A stretch of DNA of 45,218 nucleotides from Cellulomonas cellasea (GTDB taxonomy: Bacteria > Actinomycetota > Actinomycetes > Actinomycetales > Cellulomonadaceae). The DNA is taken from the NCBI RefSeq assembly GCF_006538745.1, contig NZ_BJLR01000039.1:1-45218 (forward strand), written 5' to 3'. The position numbers and the translations under genes were made by a program. Shown in pieces: positions 23,856 to 32,523 of this stretch. The notes under the pieces are model-generated. The model was not told the origin of the DNA and ran no database searches. It saw only the letters and a list, made by a program, of their open reading frames with translations. Position 1 is the first letter of the stretch; each line of letters opens with the position of its first letter.

Positions 23856-25109
23856 TCACGCCGGGCCGCACGTGTCGGCCACGGCAGCCGTGAGGGCGTC
23901 GCCCTCGGTCGGATCGGTCGCCGGGGCCGGCGGGGTCGTCGCGGTGCCCGGGTCCGGGGCCGCGGTGCCGGGGTCCGGCGCGGTGGTCCCGGGGTCGGCG
24001 GGCGTCGCGGGGTCCGCCACCGGGGCCGGCACGAGCGGCAGGTCGGCCGCCATGTTCGCCCAGATCTGGTCGGCCTCCGACGTCCACTCGACGCGGTTCG
24101 GGTCGCTCTCGGCCGTGGCGAACGGGATGGTCATGAACGTGATGCTGTTCGTCGGCACGTTCTGCAGGCTGAACGCGAGACCCGTCATGGCGGGGATCGA
24201 CGCGAGCTCCGGGTTGGCCGTCACGGAGCTCGTGGCTGCGTTGAGGAACTGCACGAGCTGGGGGACGTCCGTGAGGAGGCTCTTCGACAGGACCGTGCGC
24301 ACCGTGGCGCCGAGGAGCTTCTGCTGACGCACCAGGCGGTCCGTGTCCGAGCCGTTGCCGAGCCCCTCGCCGGTCCGGGCACGTGCGTACGCCAGGGCCG
24401 TCGACCCGTCGAGCACCTGGTCGCCCGCGGTCAGGTCGAGCCCCGCCTTCGTGGAGCGCATGTCGTTCGGGATGCACATCGGGATCCCGCCGAGCGCGTC
24501 GACCATCGAGATGAAGCCGGCGAAGTCGATCACGACGTAGTGGTGGATGAACACGCCGGTGTTCGACTCGACGGTCTGGATCGTGCACGCCGCGGCGTCC
24601 GACGCGAGGCCCGTCCGCTCCGAGCCGATCGAGAACGCTGCGTTGAACTGCCCGAACTGGCCTCGCGACGACGAGCCGTCCGAGCGCGCGCACGCCGGGA
24701 TCTGCACCAGCGAGTCGCGGGGGATCGAGACGAGCTCGACGCGCGACCTGTCCGCGGAGATGTGCAGCACGATCGTGGTGTCGGAGCGCATGCCCTCGAC
24801 CTTGCCGCCGATCTCGGCGTTCGCGCCGTCACGCACGTCGGAGCCCATGAGCAGGATGTTGACGGCCTGGCCCGCGTTCGGGTCGTCCGGGTCCGGCGTG
24901 GGGGTCGGGCGGTCACCGAGCAGCTCGGTGACGTCCTCGGCCTGGATATTGCTCTGGAGCTGGGAGTAGGCGGCCGCCATCCCGGAGAACCCGAAGGCCA
25001 GGACCGCAGTCGTGACCAGGGCGGCGCCGCGCAGGGCCGAGTGGCCCCTCCGGGTGCGGGCGTGCCGCACAGCGCGGGGGCGCGACGGGGCGGCGTGGCG
25101 GACTGTCAC
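23856..25109 (-). CDS. LytR-CpsA-Psr (LCP) family glycan ligase
   Basis: A 417-residue LCP protein with a short basic N-terminus, one helix (about 25-48) and the catalytic domain: ILLMGSDVRDGANAEIGG, RSDTTIVLHI, LVSIPRDSLVQIPAC, FNAAFSIG and YARARTGEGLGNGSDTDRLV. The C-terminus is a Pro-rich linker with repeated PDPGT units before a final Cys-containing stretch. The GTG start is fixed by a TATGCT -10 box 6 nt upstream. It leads the two-gene LCP operon, divergent from galE. The likely donor is a lipid-linked polymer made by the cluster to the right; this is inferred. Confidence 0.93.
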   Translation of the reverse strand: MTVRHAAPSRPRAVRHARTRRGHSALRGAALVTTAVLAFGFSGMAAAYSQLQSNIQAEDVTELLGDRPTPTPDPDDPNAGQAVNILLMGSDVRDGANAEIGGKVEGMRSDTTIVLHISADRSRVELVSIPRDSLVQIPACARSDGSSSRGQFGQFNAAFSIGSERTGLASDAAACTIQTVESNTGVFIHHYVVIDFAGFISMVDALGGIPMCIPNDMRSTKAGLDLTAGDQVLDGSTALAYARARTGEGLGNGSDTDRLVRQQKLLGATVRTVLSKSLLTDVPQLVQFLNAATSSVTANPELASIPAMTGLAFSLQNVPTNSITFMTIPFATAESDPNRVEWTSEADQIWANMAADLPLVPAPVADPATPADPGTTAPDPGTAAPDPGTATTPPAPATDPTEGDALTAAVADTCGPA

Positions 25110-25115
25110 GTCAGG

Positions 25116-25121
25116 AGCATA
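25116..25121 (-). promoter_or_regulatory. -10 box for leaderless LCP operon
   Basis: TATGCT on the minus strand, then 6 nt, then GTG (25109). It is the closest to TATAAT of the eight leaderless promoters seen here. Confidence 0.6.
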
Positions 25122-25217
25122 AGAGAGGTGAGGCCGTAGGAGGGGGACCAGCGCGTCGGGTGCGGTGGAGGATTCGTGCAGACGACCCGCGCGCGTCCCC
25201 CGTCCGGCGCACGCCGT

Positions 25218-25223
25218 TAGGCT
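25218..25223 (+). promoter_or_regulatory. -10 box for leaderless galE
   Basis: TAGGCT, then 6 nt, then ATG (25230). It uses the same hexamer as purK. Confidence 0.6.
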
Positions 25224-25229
25224 CGCGCC

Positions 25230-26228
25230 ATGACTGTGCTCGTGACCGGTGGTGCCGGCTACATCGGCGCCCACGTGGTCCGTCTCCTCCAGCAGGCCGG
25301 CCGCGACGTCCTCGTGGTCGACGACCTGTCCACCGGCCGGCGGGAACGCCTCGGCGGGGCCGAGGTCGTCGTCGCGGACGTCGCGGACTCGGCCTCCGTC
25401 CGGGTGCTGGCCGCCGCCATGTCGTCGAACGGCGTGCGCCAGGTGGTGCACTTCGCCGCTCGCAAGCGGGTCGACGAGTCGGTCGCGCGCCCCGCGTGGT
25501 ACTTCCGGCAGAACGTGACCGGGCTCGCCAACGTCGTCGAGGCGATGGAGACCGCCGGGGCCGACCAGCTCGTGTTCTCGTCGTCCGCCGCCGTCTACGG
25601 CGCGACCGAGGAGGCGTCCGTCGCCGAGGACGCGCCGACCGTCCCGGTGAACCCGTACGGCGAGACGAAGCTCGCGGGGGAGTGGCTGCTGCGCGACGCC
25701 GCGCACGCAGGCGTCCTGCGCGGCGTGGCCCTGCGGTACTTCAACGTCGCGGGGAGCGGCTGGGACGACCTCGGTGACCCGGCGGTCCTCAACCTCGTCA
25801 CGATGGTGCTCGACCGGCTCGCGCGGGGCGAGGCCCCCCGTGTCTTCGGGACGGACTACGCGACGCCGGACGGGACGTGCGTGCGTGACTTCGTGCACGT
25901 GCTCGACCTCGCCCGCGCCCACGTCGCCGCCCTCGAGCGCACCGCCGCCGCCCCGGCCGGCACGTGCGACGTGTTCAACGTCGGGACCGGGGAGGGCGCG
26001 TCGGTCGCGCGGGTCGTGCAGGAGCTGGTCCGCCTCACCGGCATCGACACCGGGGTCGACTACGCCCCGCGCCGTGCGGGTGACCCCCCGTCGGTCGTCG
26101 CGTCCGTCGACCGCATCCGCGAGGTGCTGGGGTGGACGGCCCAGGAGGACCTCGAGAGCATCCTCGCGAGCGCGTGGTCGGCGTGGCAGGCCCAGCCCGC
26201 GCGCACCCCGGCGCCCGGCGTCGTCTGA
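25230..26228 (+). CDS. galE: UDP-glucose 4-epimerase
   Basis: A 332-residue extended short-chain dehydrogenase. It has the NAD-binding GGAGYIG at residues 7-13, catalytic Ser/Thr region VFSSSAAVYG, the Tyr/Lys pair in NPYGETK, and RYFNVAGS, which is typical of GalE. It interconverts UDP-Glc and UDP-Gal and would supply sugar donors for the glycan genes to the right. Single-gene transcription unit, leaderless by the -10 box. Related epimerases of the same fold can act on other UDP-sugars, so substrate is probable, not proven. Confidence 0.9.
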   Translation: MTVLVTGGAGYIGAHVVRLLQQAGRDVLVVDDLSTGRRERLGGAEVVVADVADSASVRVLAAAMSSNGVRQVVHFAARKRVDESVARPAWYFRQNVTGLANVVEAMETAGADQLVFSSSAAVYGATEEASVAEDAPTVPVNPYGETKLAGEWLLRDAAHAGVLRGVALRYFNVAGSGWDDLGDPAVLNLVTMVLDRLARGEAPRVFGTDYATPDGTCVRDFVHVLDLARAHVAALERTAAAPAGTCDVFNVGTGEGASVARVVQELVRLTGIDTGVDYAPRRAGDPPSVVASVDRIREVLGWTAQEDLESILASAWSAWQAQPARTPAPGVV

Positions 26229-26273
26229 CGTACGACGCCACGTCGACGCGACGTCCCTCCTCCTACGGCACCG

Positions 26274-26358
26274 GCGCCTCGCGGCGTCGCCTCCCACCTG
26301 GCACGCGCGCGCCTCGCGGCGTCGCGTGCCACCCGGCACGCGCGCCTCGCGGCGTCGC
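26274..26358. repeat. Three near-tandem GC-rich repeats between convergent genes
   Basis: GCGCCTCGCGGCGTCGC occurs at 26274-26290, 26309-26325 and 26342-26358, with 18- and 16-nt spacers that are themselves similar (CACCTGGCACGC and CACCCGGCACGC). Each copy can fold into a short CGCC-TCGC-GGCG hairpin. The array fills the gap between galE and the convergent GT operon and may act as a terminator cluster. Confidence 0.85.
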
Positions 26359-26364
26359 CGGGGC

Positions 26365-26763
26365 TCAGGGCGTGGCCGGGTGGCGTTCCACCTCGACGGT
26401 CGGCTCCTGACCGACGGCACCCTGCTCCGGGACGGGCCCGACGCCCACCTCGTCGAGCGCGATGCGGCGCGCGAGGAGCGTGATCTGGGCCTCGAGCCCG
26501 CGGAAGCGCAGGTACGACGTCGCCATGTACCCCAGGAACGCCAGGATCAGGCCGTAGAGCAGCAGGTCGGTGCCGCGCCCGACGCCGACGGCGTTGGCAA
26601 GGGCGTTCCACACCTCCGGGAAGAGCACCGACGCTGCCGCGAACAGCACGAACGCGAGCAGCGTGATCCGCCGCAGAGCGAGGTGACGGGCGCCGCGCGG
26701 TGCACGCAGGCCGATCAGCGCGATGACGCTGATCGAGACGAGCAGGATGACCTTGATCCACAT
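26365..26763 (-). CDS. DUF2304 membrane protein
   Basis: A 132-residue protein with three helices (about 3-20, 32-52 and 66-86) followed by a short amphipathic helix LEAQITLLARRIAL and an acidic tail. It matches DUF2304, a family regularly encoded next to a dolichyl-phosphate-mannose-synthase-like GT2 as here. It is probably a membrane partner or flippase-like accessory of that enzyme. It lies 9 nt after the GT2 gene and is the last gene of the operon. Confidence 0.85.
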   Translation of the reverse strand: MWIKVILLVSISVIALIGLRAPRGARHLALRRITLLAFVLFAAASVLFPEVWNALANAVGVGRGTDLLLYGLILAFLGYMATSYLRFRGLEAQITLLARRIALDEVGVGPVPEQGAVGQEPTVEVERHPATP

Positions 26764-26772
26764 GGCGGCGAC

Positions 26773-27501
26773 CTACTTGTAGAGGAGCTCGGTCAGGATG
26801 TTCACGGAGTTGAGCAGCGACTGCCCCTTCTTCCGCGAGTAGTCCGTGTACAGGATGTGCACCGGCTGCTCGGTGTACCGCAGGCCGGCCTTGCCCACCT
26901 GGTCGACGATCTCCGACGCGTGAGCCATCCGGTTCTGCTTGATGGACAGCGCCGCGGCGCCGGTCCGGTTGAACGCGCGCAGGCCGTTGTGCGTGTCGGT
27001 GAGGTGTACGCCCGACGTGGCGTTCGAGAAGGCGATCGCCGTCTTGAGCACGAGCTTCTTCATCAGTCCCGGCTTGGTCCGCCCGTCGAGGAACCGCGAG
27101 CCGAAGACCACGTCCGCCTCGTCCTTGCGCAGGCGGTCCACCATCGCAGCGGCGTCCTCCGTGCGGTGCTGACCGTCCGAGTCGAACGTGACGACGTAGC
27201 GGCAGCTCGGGCGGCGCAGCGCGAACTCGATGCCCGTCTGGATCGCCGCGCCCTGCCCGAGGTTGATCGGGTGGCTCACGACGACCGCACCCGCGGCCGT
27301 GGCGCGCGCGCCGGAGTCGTCGACGCTGCCGTCGTCGACGCACACGATGTTCGGGAACGTCTCCCGCGCGTGGGTCACTACGTCGTGGATGACCTCGGCC
27401 TCGTTGTAGAGCGGGACGACGAGCCAGGTGTCGTCGTAGGTCACGGGTGCGCCGTCCTGTCGTGCGGTGTCGGGCCCCGGCACTGCGTCGTCGCTGAGCA
27501 T
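26773..27501 (-). CDS. GT2 glycosyltransferase, polyprenyl-phosphate-sugar synthase type
   Basis: A 242-residue GT-A enzyme resembling dolichol-phosphate mannose/glucose synthases. It has the nucleotide-binding start WLVVPLYNEAEVI, a DxD metal site in TFDSDGQHR and GSRFLDGRTKPG. It lacks C-terminal membrane helices; the following DUF2304 protein could provide the anchor. Product: likely a polyprenyl-phosphate hexose for use by membrane glycosyltransferases such as the one at 30772-32247. The ATG lies 6 nt after rmlB; a GTG 19 codons inside is an alternative start closer to the usual family N-terminus. Confidence 0.88.
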   Translation of the reverse strand: MLSDDAVPGPDTARQDGAPVTYDDTWLVVPLYNEAEVIHDVVTHARETFPNIVCVDDGSVDDSGARATAAGAVVVSHPINLGQGAAIQTGIEFALRRPSCRYVVTFDSDGQHRTEDAAAMVDRLRKDEADVVFGSRFLDGRTKPGLMKKLVLKTAIAFSNATSGVHLTDTHNGLRAFNRTGAAALSIKQNRMAHASEIVDQVGKAGLRYTEQPVHILYTDYSRKKGQSLLNSVNILTELLYK

Positions 27502-27507
27502 GGGTCG

Positions 27508-28539
<1,032 letters not shown>

Positions 28540-29667
28540 CTAGTCGCTCGGCACCCGCCGGTAGGTCCCCGGTCCCTCCGCGGAGGGCCTCACGAGGAGG
28601 CGCTCGACGTCGGCGCGGGACACGGCCGCGGACCGCCCGATCGCGCGTCGTCGGGCCAGGAGCCGGGGCGCGAGGCGCACGCACGAGGCGAGCACCCGCA
28701 GCCGGGTCCGCACGTGCGCGGCGGGCTGCGACCGGCGGACCGCGATCGACGCCGTCGTCAGCACGAACCGCGCGAGGCACCGGGCGGCGAGGCCGGGGGT
28801 CGCGTCCTTGACGAGCACGAGCAGCCGGTTGCGGGCGTCGTGGAACCGGAACAGCTCGCTCGACTCGCGCGACGACGCGCCGTGCTCGTGGTGCACCACG
28901 GCGTCCGGGCAGTGCTCGACCCGGAAGCCCGCGAGGCGCAGCCGCCACGACAGGTCCGTGTCCTCGTAGTACATGAAGAAGTCGTCGTCGAAGAGCCCGA
29001 CGACGTCGAGCGCGGAGCGGCGCAGGACGACCGCGGCGCCGCAGAAGCCGAAGACCTCACGGTCCGGCGCGTGCCGTCCGTGCTCCTCGAGCCACCCGCG
29101 GTCGACGCCGTAACCGTCGGTGCGCACGACGTTCCCCGTCGTGTTCACGAGCCGCACTTCGCCGGCGGGGTCCGCGACGTAGTCGCCGTGCGGCCCGTGC
29201 ACGAGCAGCCCTTCGGAGTCGCCCGGACGCGCCGGTCGGAACCGCGCGGCGAGCAGCACGGTGGCATTCACCGCCGCGACGTCGTGTGCGGCGTCCGAGA
29301 TCGCGCCGACCAGTCGTGCCACGAACCCCGGCTCCGGGATCGCGTCGTCGTTGAGCAGGACGACCCAGGGGCCGCCTGCCGTGCGCAGGCCGAGGTTGTT
29401 GCCGCCGGCGAAGCCGGTGTTCACGGGCGAGCGGACGAGGTGCACCTCGGGGTAGCCCCGCGCGACGACGTCCGCGGTGCCGTCGTGGGACGCGTTGTCG
29501 ACCACGACGACGCGCATCGTGAGCCCGCCGAGCTCCTGGCCGCGCAGCGCGTCGAGGCAGGCGCCCACGCGGTCCGCGGCGTCGTACGCGACGACGACGA
29601 CCGTGACGTCGGGGGCCGGTCCGGGCACCCGGTCGGGCTCGGCAAGCGGCGTGCGGGCGCCGCTCAT
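28540..29667 (-). CDS. GT2 glycosyltransferase, rhamnosyltransferase-like
   Basis: A 375-residue GT-A enzyme. It has VTVVVVAYDAADRVGACLDA, VVVDNASHDGT, FAGGNNLGLR and the metal site LLNDDAIPEPGF, followed by FMYYEDTDLSWRLRLAGF, the acceptor-side signature of the WbbL-like group that often uses dTDP-rhamnose. The C-terminal 90 residues are Arg/Ala-rich and helical and may touch the membrane. The ATG overlaps the stop of the preceding GT4 gene by 4 nt. Sugar specificity is inferred from the family and from the rmlB neighbour. Confidence 0.88.
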   Translation of the reverse strand: MSGARTPLAEPDRVPGPAPDVTVVVVAYDAADRVGACLDALRGQELGGLTMRVVVVDNASHDGTADVVARGYPEVHLVRSPVNTGFAGGNNLGLRTAGGPWVVLLNDDAIPEPGFVARLVGAISDAAHDVAAVNATVLLAARFRPARPGDSEGLLVHGPHGDYVADPAGEVRLVNTTGNVVRTDGYGVDRGWLEEHGRHAPDREVFGFCGAAVVLRRSALDVVGLFDDDFFMYYEDTDLSWRLRLAGFRVEHCPDAVVHHEHGASSRESSELFRFHDARNRLLVLVKDATPGLAARCLARFVLTTASIAVRRSQPAAHVRTRLRVLASCVRLAPRLLARRRAIGRSAAVSRADVERLLVRPSAEGPGTYRRVPSD

Positions 29668-30758
29668 CGTGCCAGGTACGCGTCGAGCGTCCGGTCGGCG
29701 CACGCCTGCCAGGTGAAGCGCCCCGCCCAGGCCCGTCGCGCCGCGACCGCCTCGGCGTCGTCGGGCGCGCGGAGCGCCTGCACGAGGGCGCCGGCGAGCG
29801 CGTCGACGTCCTCGGGGGGCGCGGCGAAGGCGTGCGGGCCGCCGACCTCGAGCAGCGCGGGGACCGCCGAGACCACCGCCGGCCGGCCCGTCGCGAACGC
29901 CTCCAGCACGGGCAGCCCGAAGCCCTCGTCGAGCGACGGGAGGACGAGCGCGCGCGCCGCGGCGACGAGCGCGCGCAGGTCCGCGTCCGCGAGCCAGCCG
30001 GTGAGGTGCACCCCGGGCGTCGCGGCGAGCCGCTCCTCGCGCCCGGCGGGCCCGGCGAGCACGAGGTCCGGCGTGCCGGGGTGGTCCCGGCGCGCACGGG
30101 CGTACGCCTCGAGGAGGCGCGGCAGGTTCTTGCGCGGGTCCAGGGAGCCGACGAACAGCAGGAACTCCTCGGGGAGCCCGCGCTCGTCGAGCCACCGCCC
30201 GCTCGCCGGCACCGCGTCGAACCAGGGCGCGTCGACGCCGAGCAGCGTCGGTGTCACCCGGTCCTCGGTGAGCCCGTAGTGCTCGCGCACCGCGGCCGCG
30301 ACCGCGGCGGTGGGGGTGAGCACGTGCGCGCCCCGAGCGAGCGCCCGCGGCACGAGCTCCCGGTACTGCAGGCTCGCGGCCGTCACGGTCCCGGCGTGCA
30401 GCGCGTAGGTCAGGTCGTGCACGGTCAGGACCTCGCGCGCCCGGCGGGTCGGCGGGGAGACGAAGTTCGTGCCGTGGAACACGTCGGTGCGCCCCGTGAG
30501 CACCTCGACCGGCGGCGCGTCCCACCGGCGCCAGCACTCGCGCAGGAGGCGGGCCGGTACGCGCGGGCCGACCTGCCGCACGCCCGCGGGAAGCGCCGGG
30601 ATGCGTCCACCGCGCGCGGTCCACGTGGTCACCCGGATCGTCGCGTCGGCGCCGCTGCGGGCGACGGCGTCCGGGAGGTGGCTCACCAGCCGGTCCACGT
30701 AGCGGCCGATGCCGGTCCGCGTACCGAGCAGGGGGGTCGCGTCCAGCGTGATCAGCAC
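29664..30758 (-). CDS. GT4 glycosyltransferase
   Basis: A 364-residue GT-B enzyme. The N-terminal domain opens with LITLDATPLLGTRTGIGRYV and holds VHDLTYALHAGT; the C-terminal domain has LLFVGSLDPRKNLPRLLEAY and the donor-binding motif PSLDEGFGLPVLEAFATGRP. This matches mannosyl/rhamnosyltransferase-like members in wall-glycan clusters. I prefer the GTG at 30758, which gives the usual GT4 start 13 nt after the upstream stop codon. A GTG at 30794 would add 12 residues and overlap that gene by 23 nt. Neither has a clear ribosome site. Confidence 0.88.
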   Translation of the reverse strand: MLITLDATPLLGTRTGIGRYVDRLVSHLPDAVARSGADATIRVTTWTARGGRIPALPAGVRQVGPRVPARLLRECWRRWDAPPVEVLTGRTDVFHGTNFVSPPTRRAREVLTVHDLTYALHAGTVTAASLQYRELVPRALARGAHVLTPTAAVAAAVREHYGLTEDRVTPTLLGVDAPWFDAVPASGRWLDERGLPEEFLLFVGSLDPRKNLPRLLEAYARARRDHPGTPDLVLAGPAGREERLAATPGVHLTGWLADADLRALVAAARALVLPSLDEGFGLPVLEAFATGRPAVVSAVPALLEVGGPHAFAAPPEDVDALAGALVQALRAPDDAEAVAARRAWAGRFTWQACADRTLDAYLAR

Positions 30759-30771
30759 GCGCAGGATCGTC

Positions 30772-32247
30772 TCACGGCGCGCCGGCTGCCCCACGGGTGT
30801 GCCGTCGGCCCGGTCCGCCGGGCATCGACACGTCGTGCGGGCCCCGCGCGGATCCCGGCACGAGCAGGACCAAGGGGATGGCGACGAGCGCGACCTGCGT
30901 CGCGAGGCTGTACCGCGGGTTCGGGTCGAGGCTCGTCACGAGCCCGAAGAAGACCGCCCCGACGAGCGCGGCGGCCAGCAGGAGCGCGATCGTGACGGCG
31001 GTCGTCGTGCGGTCCGCGGCGTCCTCAGGTCGAGGTGGAGCCGCACGCCGGCCCCGCAGGAACCGCACGCCCAGCACGAGCCACGCGGCGGCCACCGCGC
31101 ACGCCACCACGACGCCCCACGTGAGCACCGCGGACGCGAGACCCGGGTTGCGCCCTGTCATGCGGGTGAAGTCCCACTGGGACGAGCCGTTGTTCCCGGT
31201 GGCCCAGTCGTACGCCACCGCGAACGGCGACCCGAGGCCGTGCGCGACGTCGTGGACCACGTCCCACGCGACCGCCGGCAGGCAGCACTCGAGCGCCGCA
31301 CGGACGGTCGCCCGGACCGCGGCGTCCCCGTCCACCGCGCGCAGCGCCAGCAGGACGGTCGTGCGGTCCGCGGACTCGGCGGGCACCGGCACGGCGGCGG
31401 CGACGTGCGGCGGCAGCAGCCCGCGAGCCTCGTCGAGGTGGGGGTAGGCCACCCGGTCGAACACCGCCCCGGTCAACGTCGCCGGCTCCCGGCCCAGGTC
31501 GGCCGTCTGCATCGCGCGGCTCAGCACCGTCAGTCCGAGCGCGGGGACGAGGACGGCTGCGAGCAGGACGGCGACGGCGCGCAGCGCGGTGCGACCCGGG
31601 AGCAGCGGCGAGCCGCGGCGCACGCGCAGCGCCACGAGCACGACGGTGACGCCGAGCAGCGCGAGCACCACGTACAGGCGCTCGGGCCGCAGCATCACGG
31701 ACACCGAGGTCCCGAGCACGGCGACAGCGACGGGCCGCCACGAGAGGTCGGCACGCCCCGCGACCCGTGCGAGCGCCGCGACGAGCAGCACGAGCGCCGA
31801 CGCCGCCAGGGAGTCGGTCAGCACGCTCGCGCTGTAGTGCAGGGGGAGCGGCAGGGTCACGAGCACCGCGACGAGCGCGGCGACCCACCGGCGGTCCAGC
31901 CCCGGGCGCAGCGTGCGCACCAGGTACGCCGCCGCCGCTGCGGCCACGGCGAGCTGGGCGACGTAGAGCAGCGCGTTCCACGGGACGCGGAGCACGGCTC
32001 CCACCTCGGTGGCGGCGCGGACGAGCGCCGGGTAGGCGATCGTCCGGTAGCCGTCGACGGCCCACGTCGTCGACTGCGACACGTACTCGATCGTGTCGCC
32101 GTACTCCGGCACGCCGGGAAGCTCGGCGACCCACCACACGACGCCGAGCGCCACCTGGACGGCGAGCACCGCGGCGAGCACCAGGAGGCCCGCGCGGGCC
32201 GGGCGGCGCAGGGGCGTCGCGGGCTCGACCGCTCGGCTCTCGCTCAC
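30772..32247 (-). CDS. Polytopic membrane protein, probable GT-C glycosyltransferase
   Basis: A 491-residue protein with about ten or eleven predicted helices. The first external loop carries the acidic stretch PEYGDTIEYVSQSTTW, the place where GT-C enzymes (PMT/ArnT-like) keep their catalytic acid, followed by YRTIAYPALVRAA. A larger external domain lies around residues 240-350. GT-C enzymes use polyprenyl-phosphate sugars, which the GT2/DUF2304 pair of the same operon could supply. No exact family is recognised. GTG at 32247 is preceded by GGAGG 8 nt away. It is the first gene of the operon running to 26365 and diverges from the amidase-like gene. Confidence 0.75.
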   Translation of the reverse strand: MSESRAVEPATPLRRPARAGLLVLAAVLAVQVALGVVWWVAELPGVPEYGDTIEYVSQSTTWAVDGYRTIAYPALVRAATEVGAVLRVPWNALLYVAQLAVAAAAAAYLVRTLRPGLDRRWVAALVAVLVTLPLPLHYSASVLTDSLAASALVLLVAALARVAGRADLSWRPVAVAVLGTSVSVMLRPERLYVVLALLGVTVVLVALRVRRGSPLLPGRTALRAVAVLLAAVLVPALGLTVLSRAMQTADLGREPATLTGAVFDRVAYPHLDEARGLLPPHVAAAVPVPAESADRTTVLLALRAVDGDAAVRATVRAALECCLPAVAWDVVHDVAHGLGSPFAVAYDWATGNNGSSQWDFTRMTGRNPGLASAVLTWGVVVACAVAAAWLVLGVRFLRGRRAAPPRPEDAADRTTTAVTIALLLAAALVGAVFFGLVTSLDPNPRYSLATQVALVAIPLVLLVPGSARGPHDVSMPGGPGRRHTRGAAGAP

Positions 32248-32486
32248 GGCGGCCACCTCCCGGGTCCGGCGGGCGTGCGGGTGCCCGGCCCCGGGGAACC
32301 CTATCCGGCGCGAGCCCGGCGCTCGCCACGGCGTCGCGGGGGACCTCGTCCCCGGTGAGGGGGTTGCGCCCGTTCGCACCTCCGGCGCCGACCGGTGCGC
32401 GGACAGATCGCCGCACACCCGGGCAAAGGCCCCCGGGGTCCCGCGACACGCGCTCCGCGAGGGTCCCCGTGCGGGCTGCGCGGCCG

Positions 32487-32492
32487 TAGCCT
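32487..32492 (+). promoter_or_regulatory. -10 box for the amidase-like gene
   Basis: TAGCCT, 31 nt before the ATG at 32524, leaving a leader of about 25 nt that holds the ribosome site GAGGGGGA (from 32511). Unlike many neighbours, this gene is leadered. Confidence 0.4.
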
Positions 32493-32523
32493 CGGGAGCA
32501 CCACGACCGCGAGGGGGACGGGC

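Noticed and set aside
26274-26358. CRISPR array
   Set aside because: Only three 17-bp copies, spacers of 16-18 nt that resemble each other, and no cas genes.
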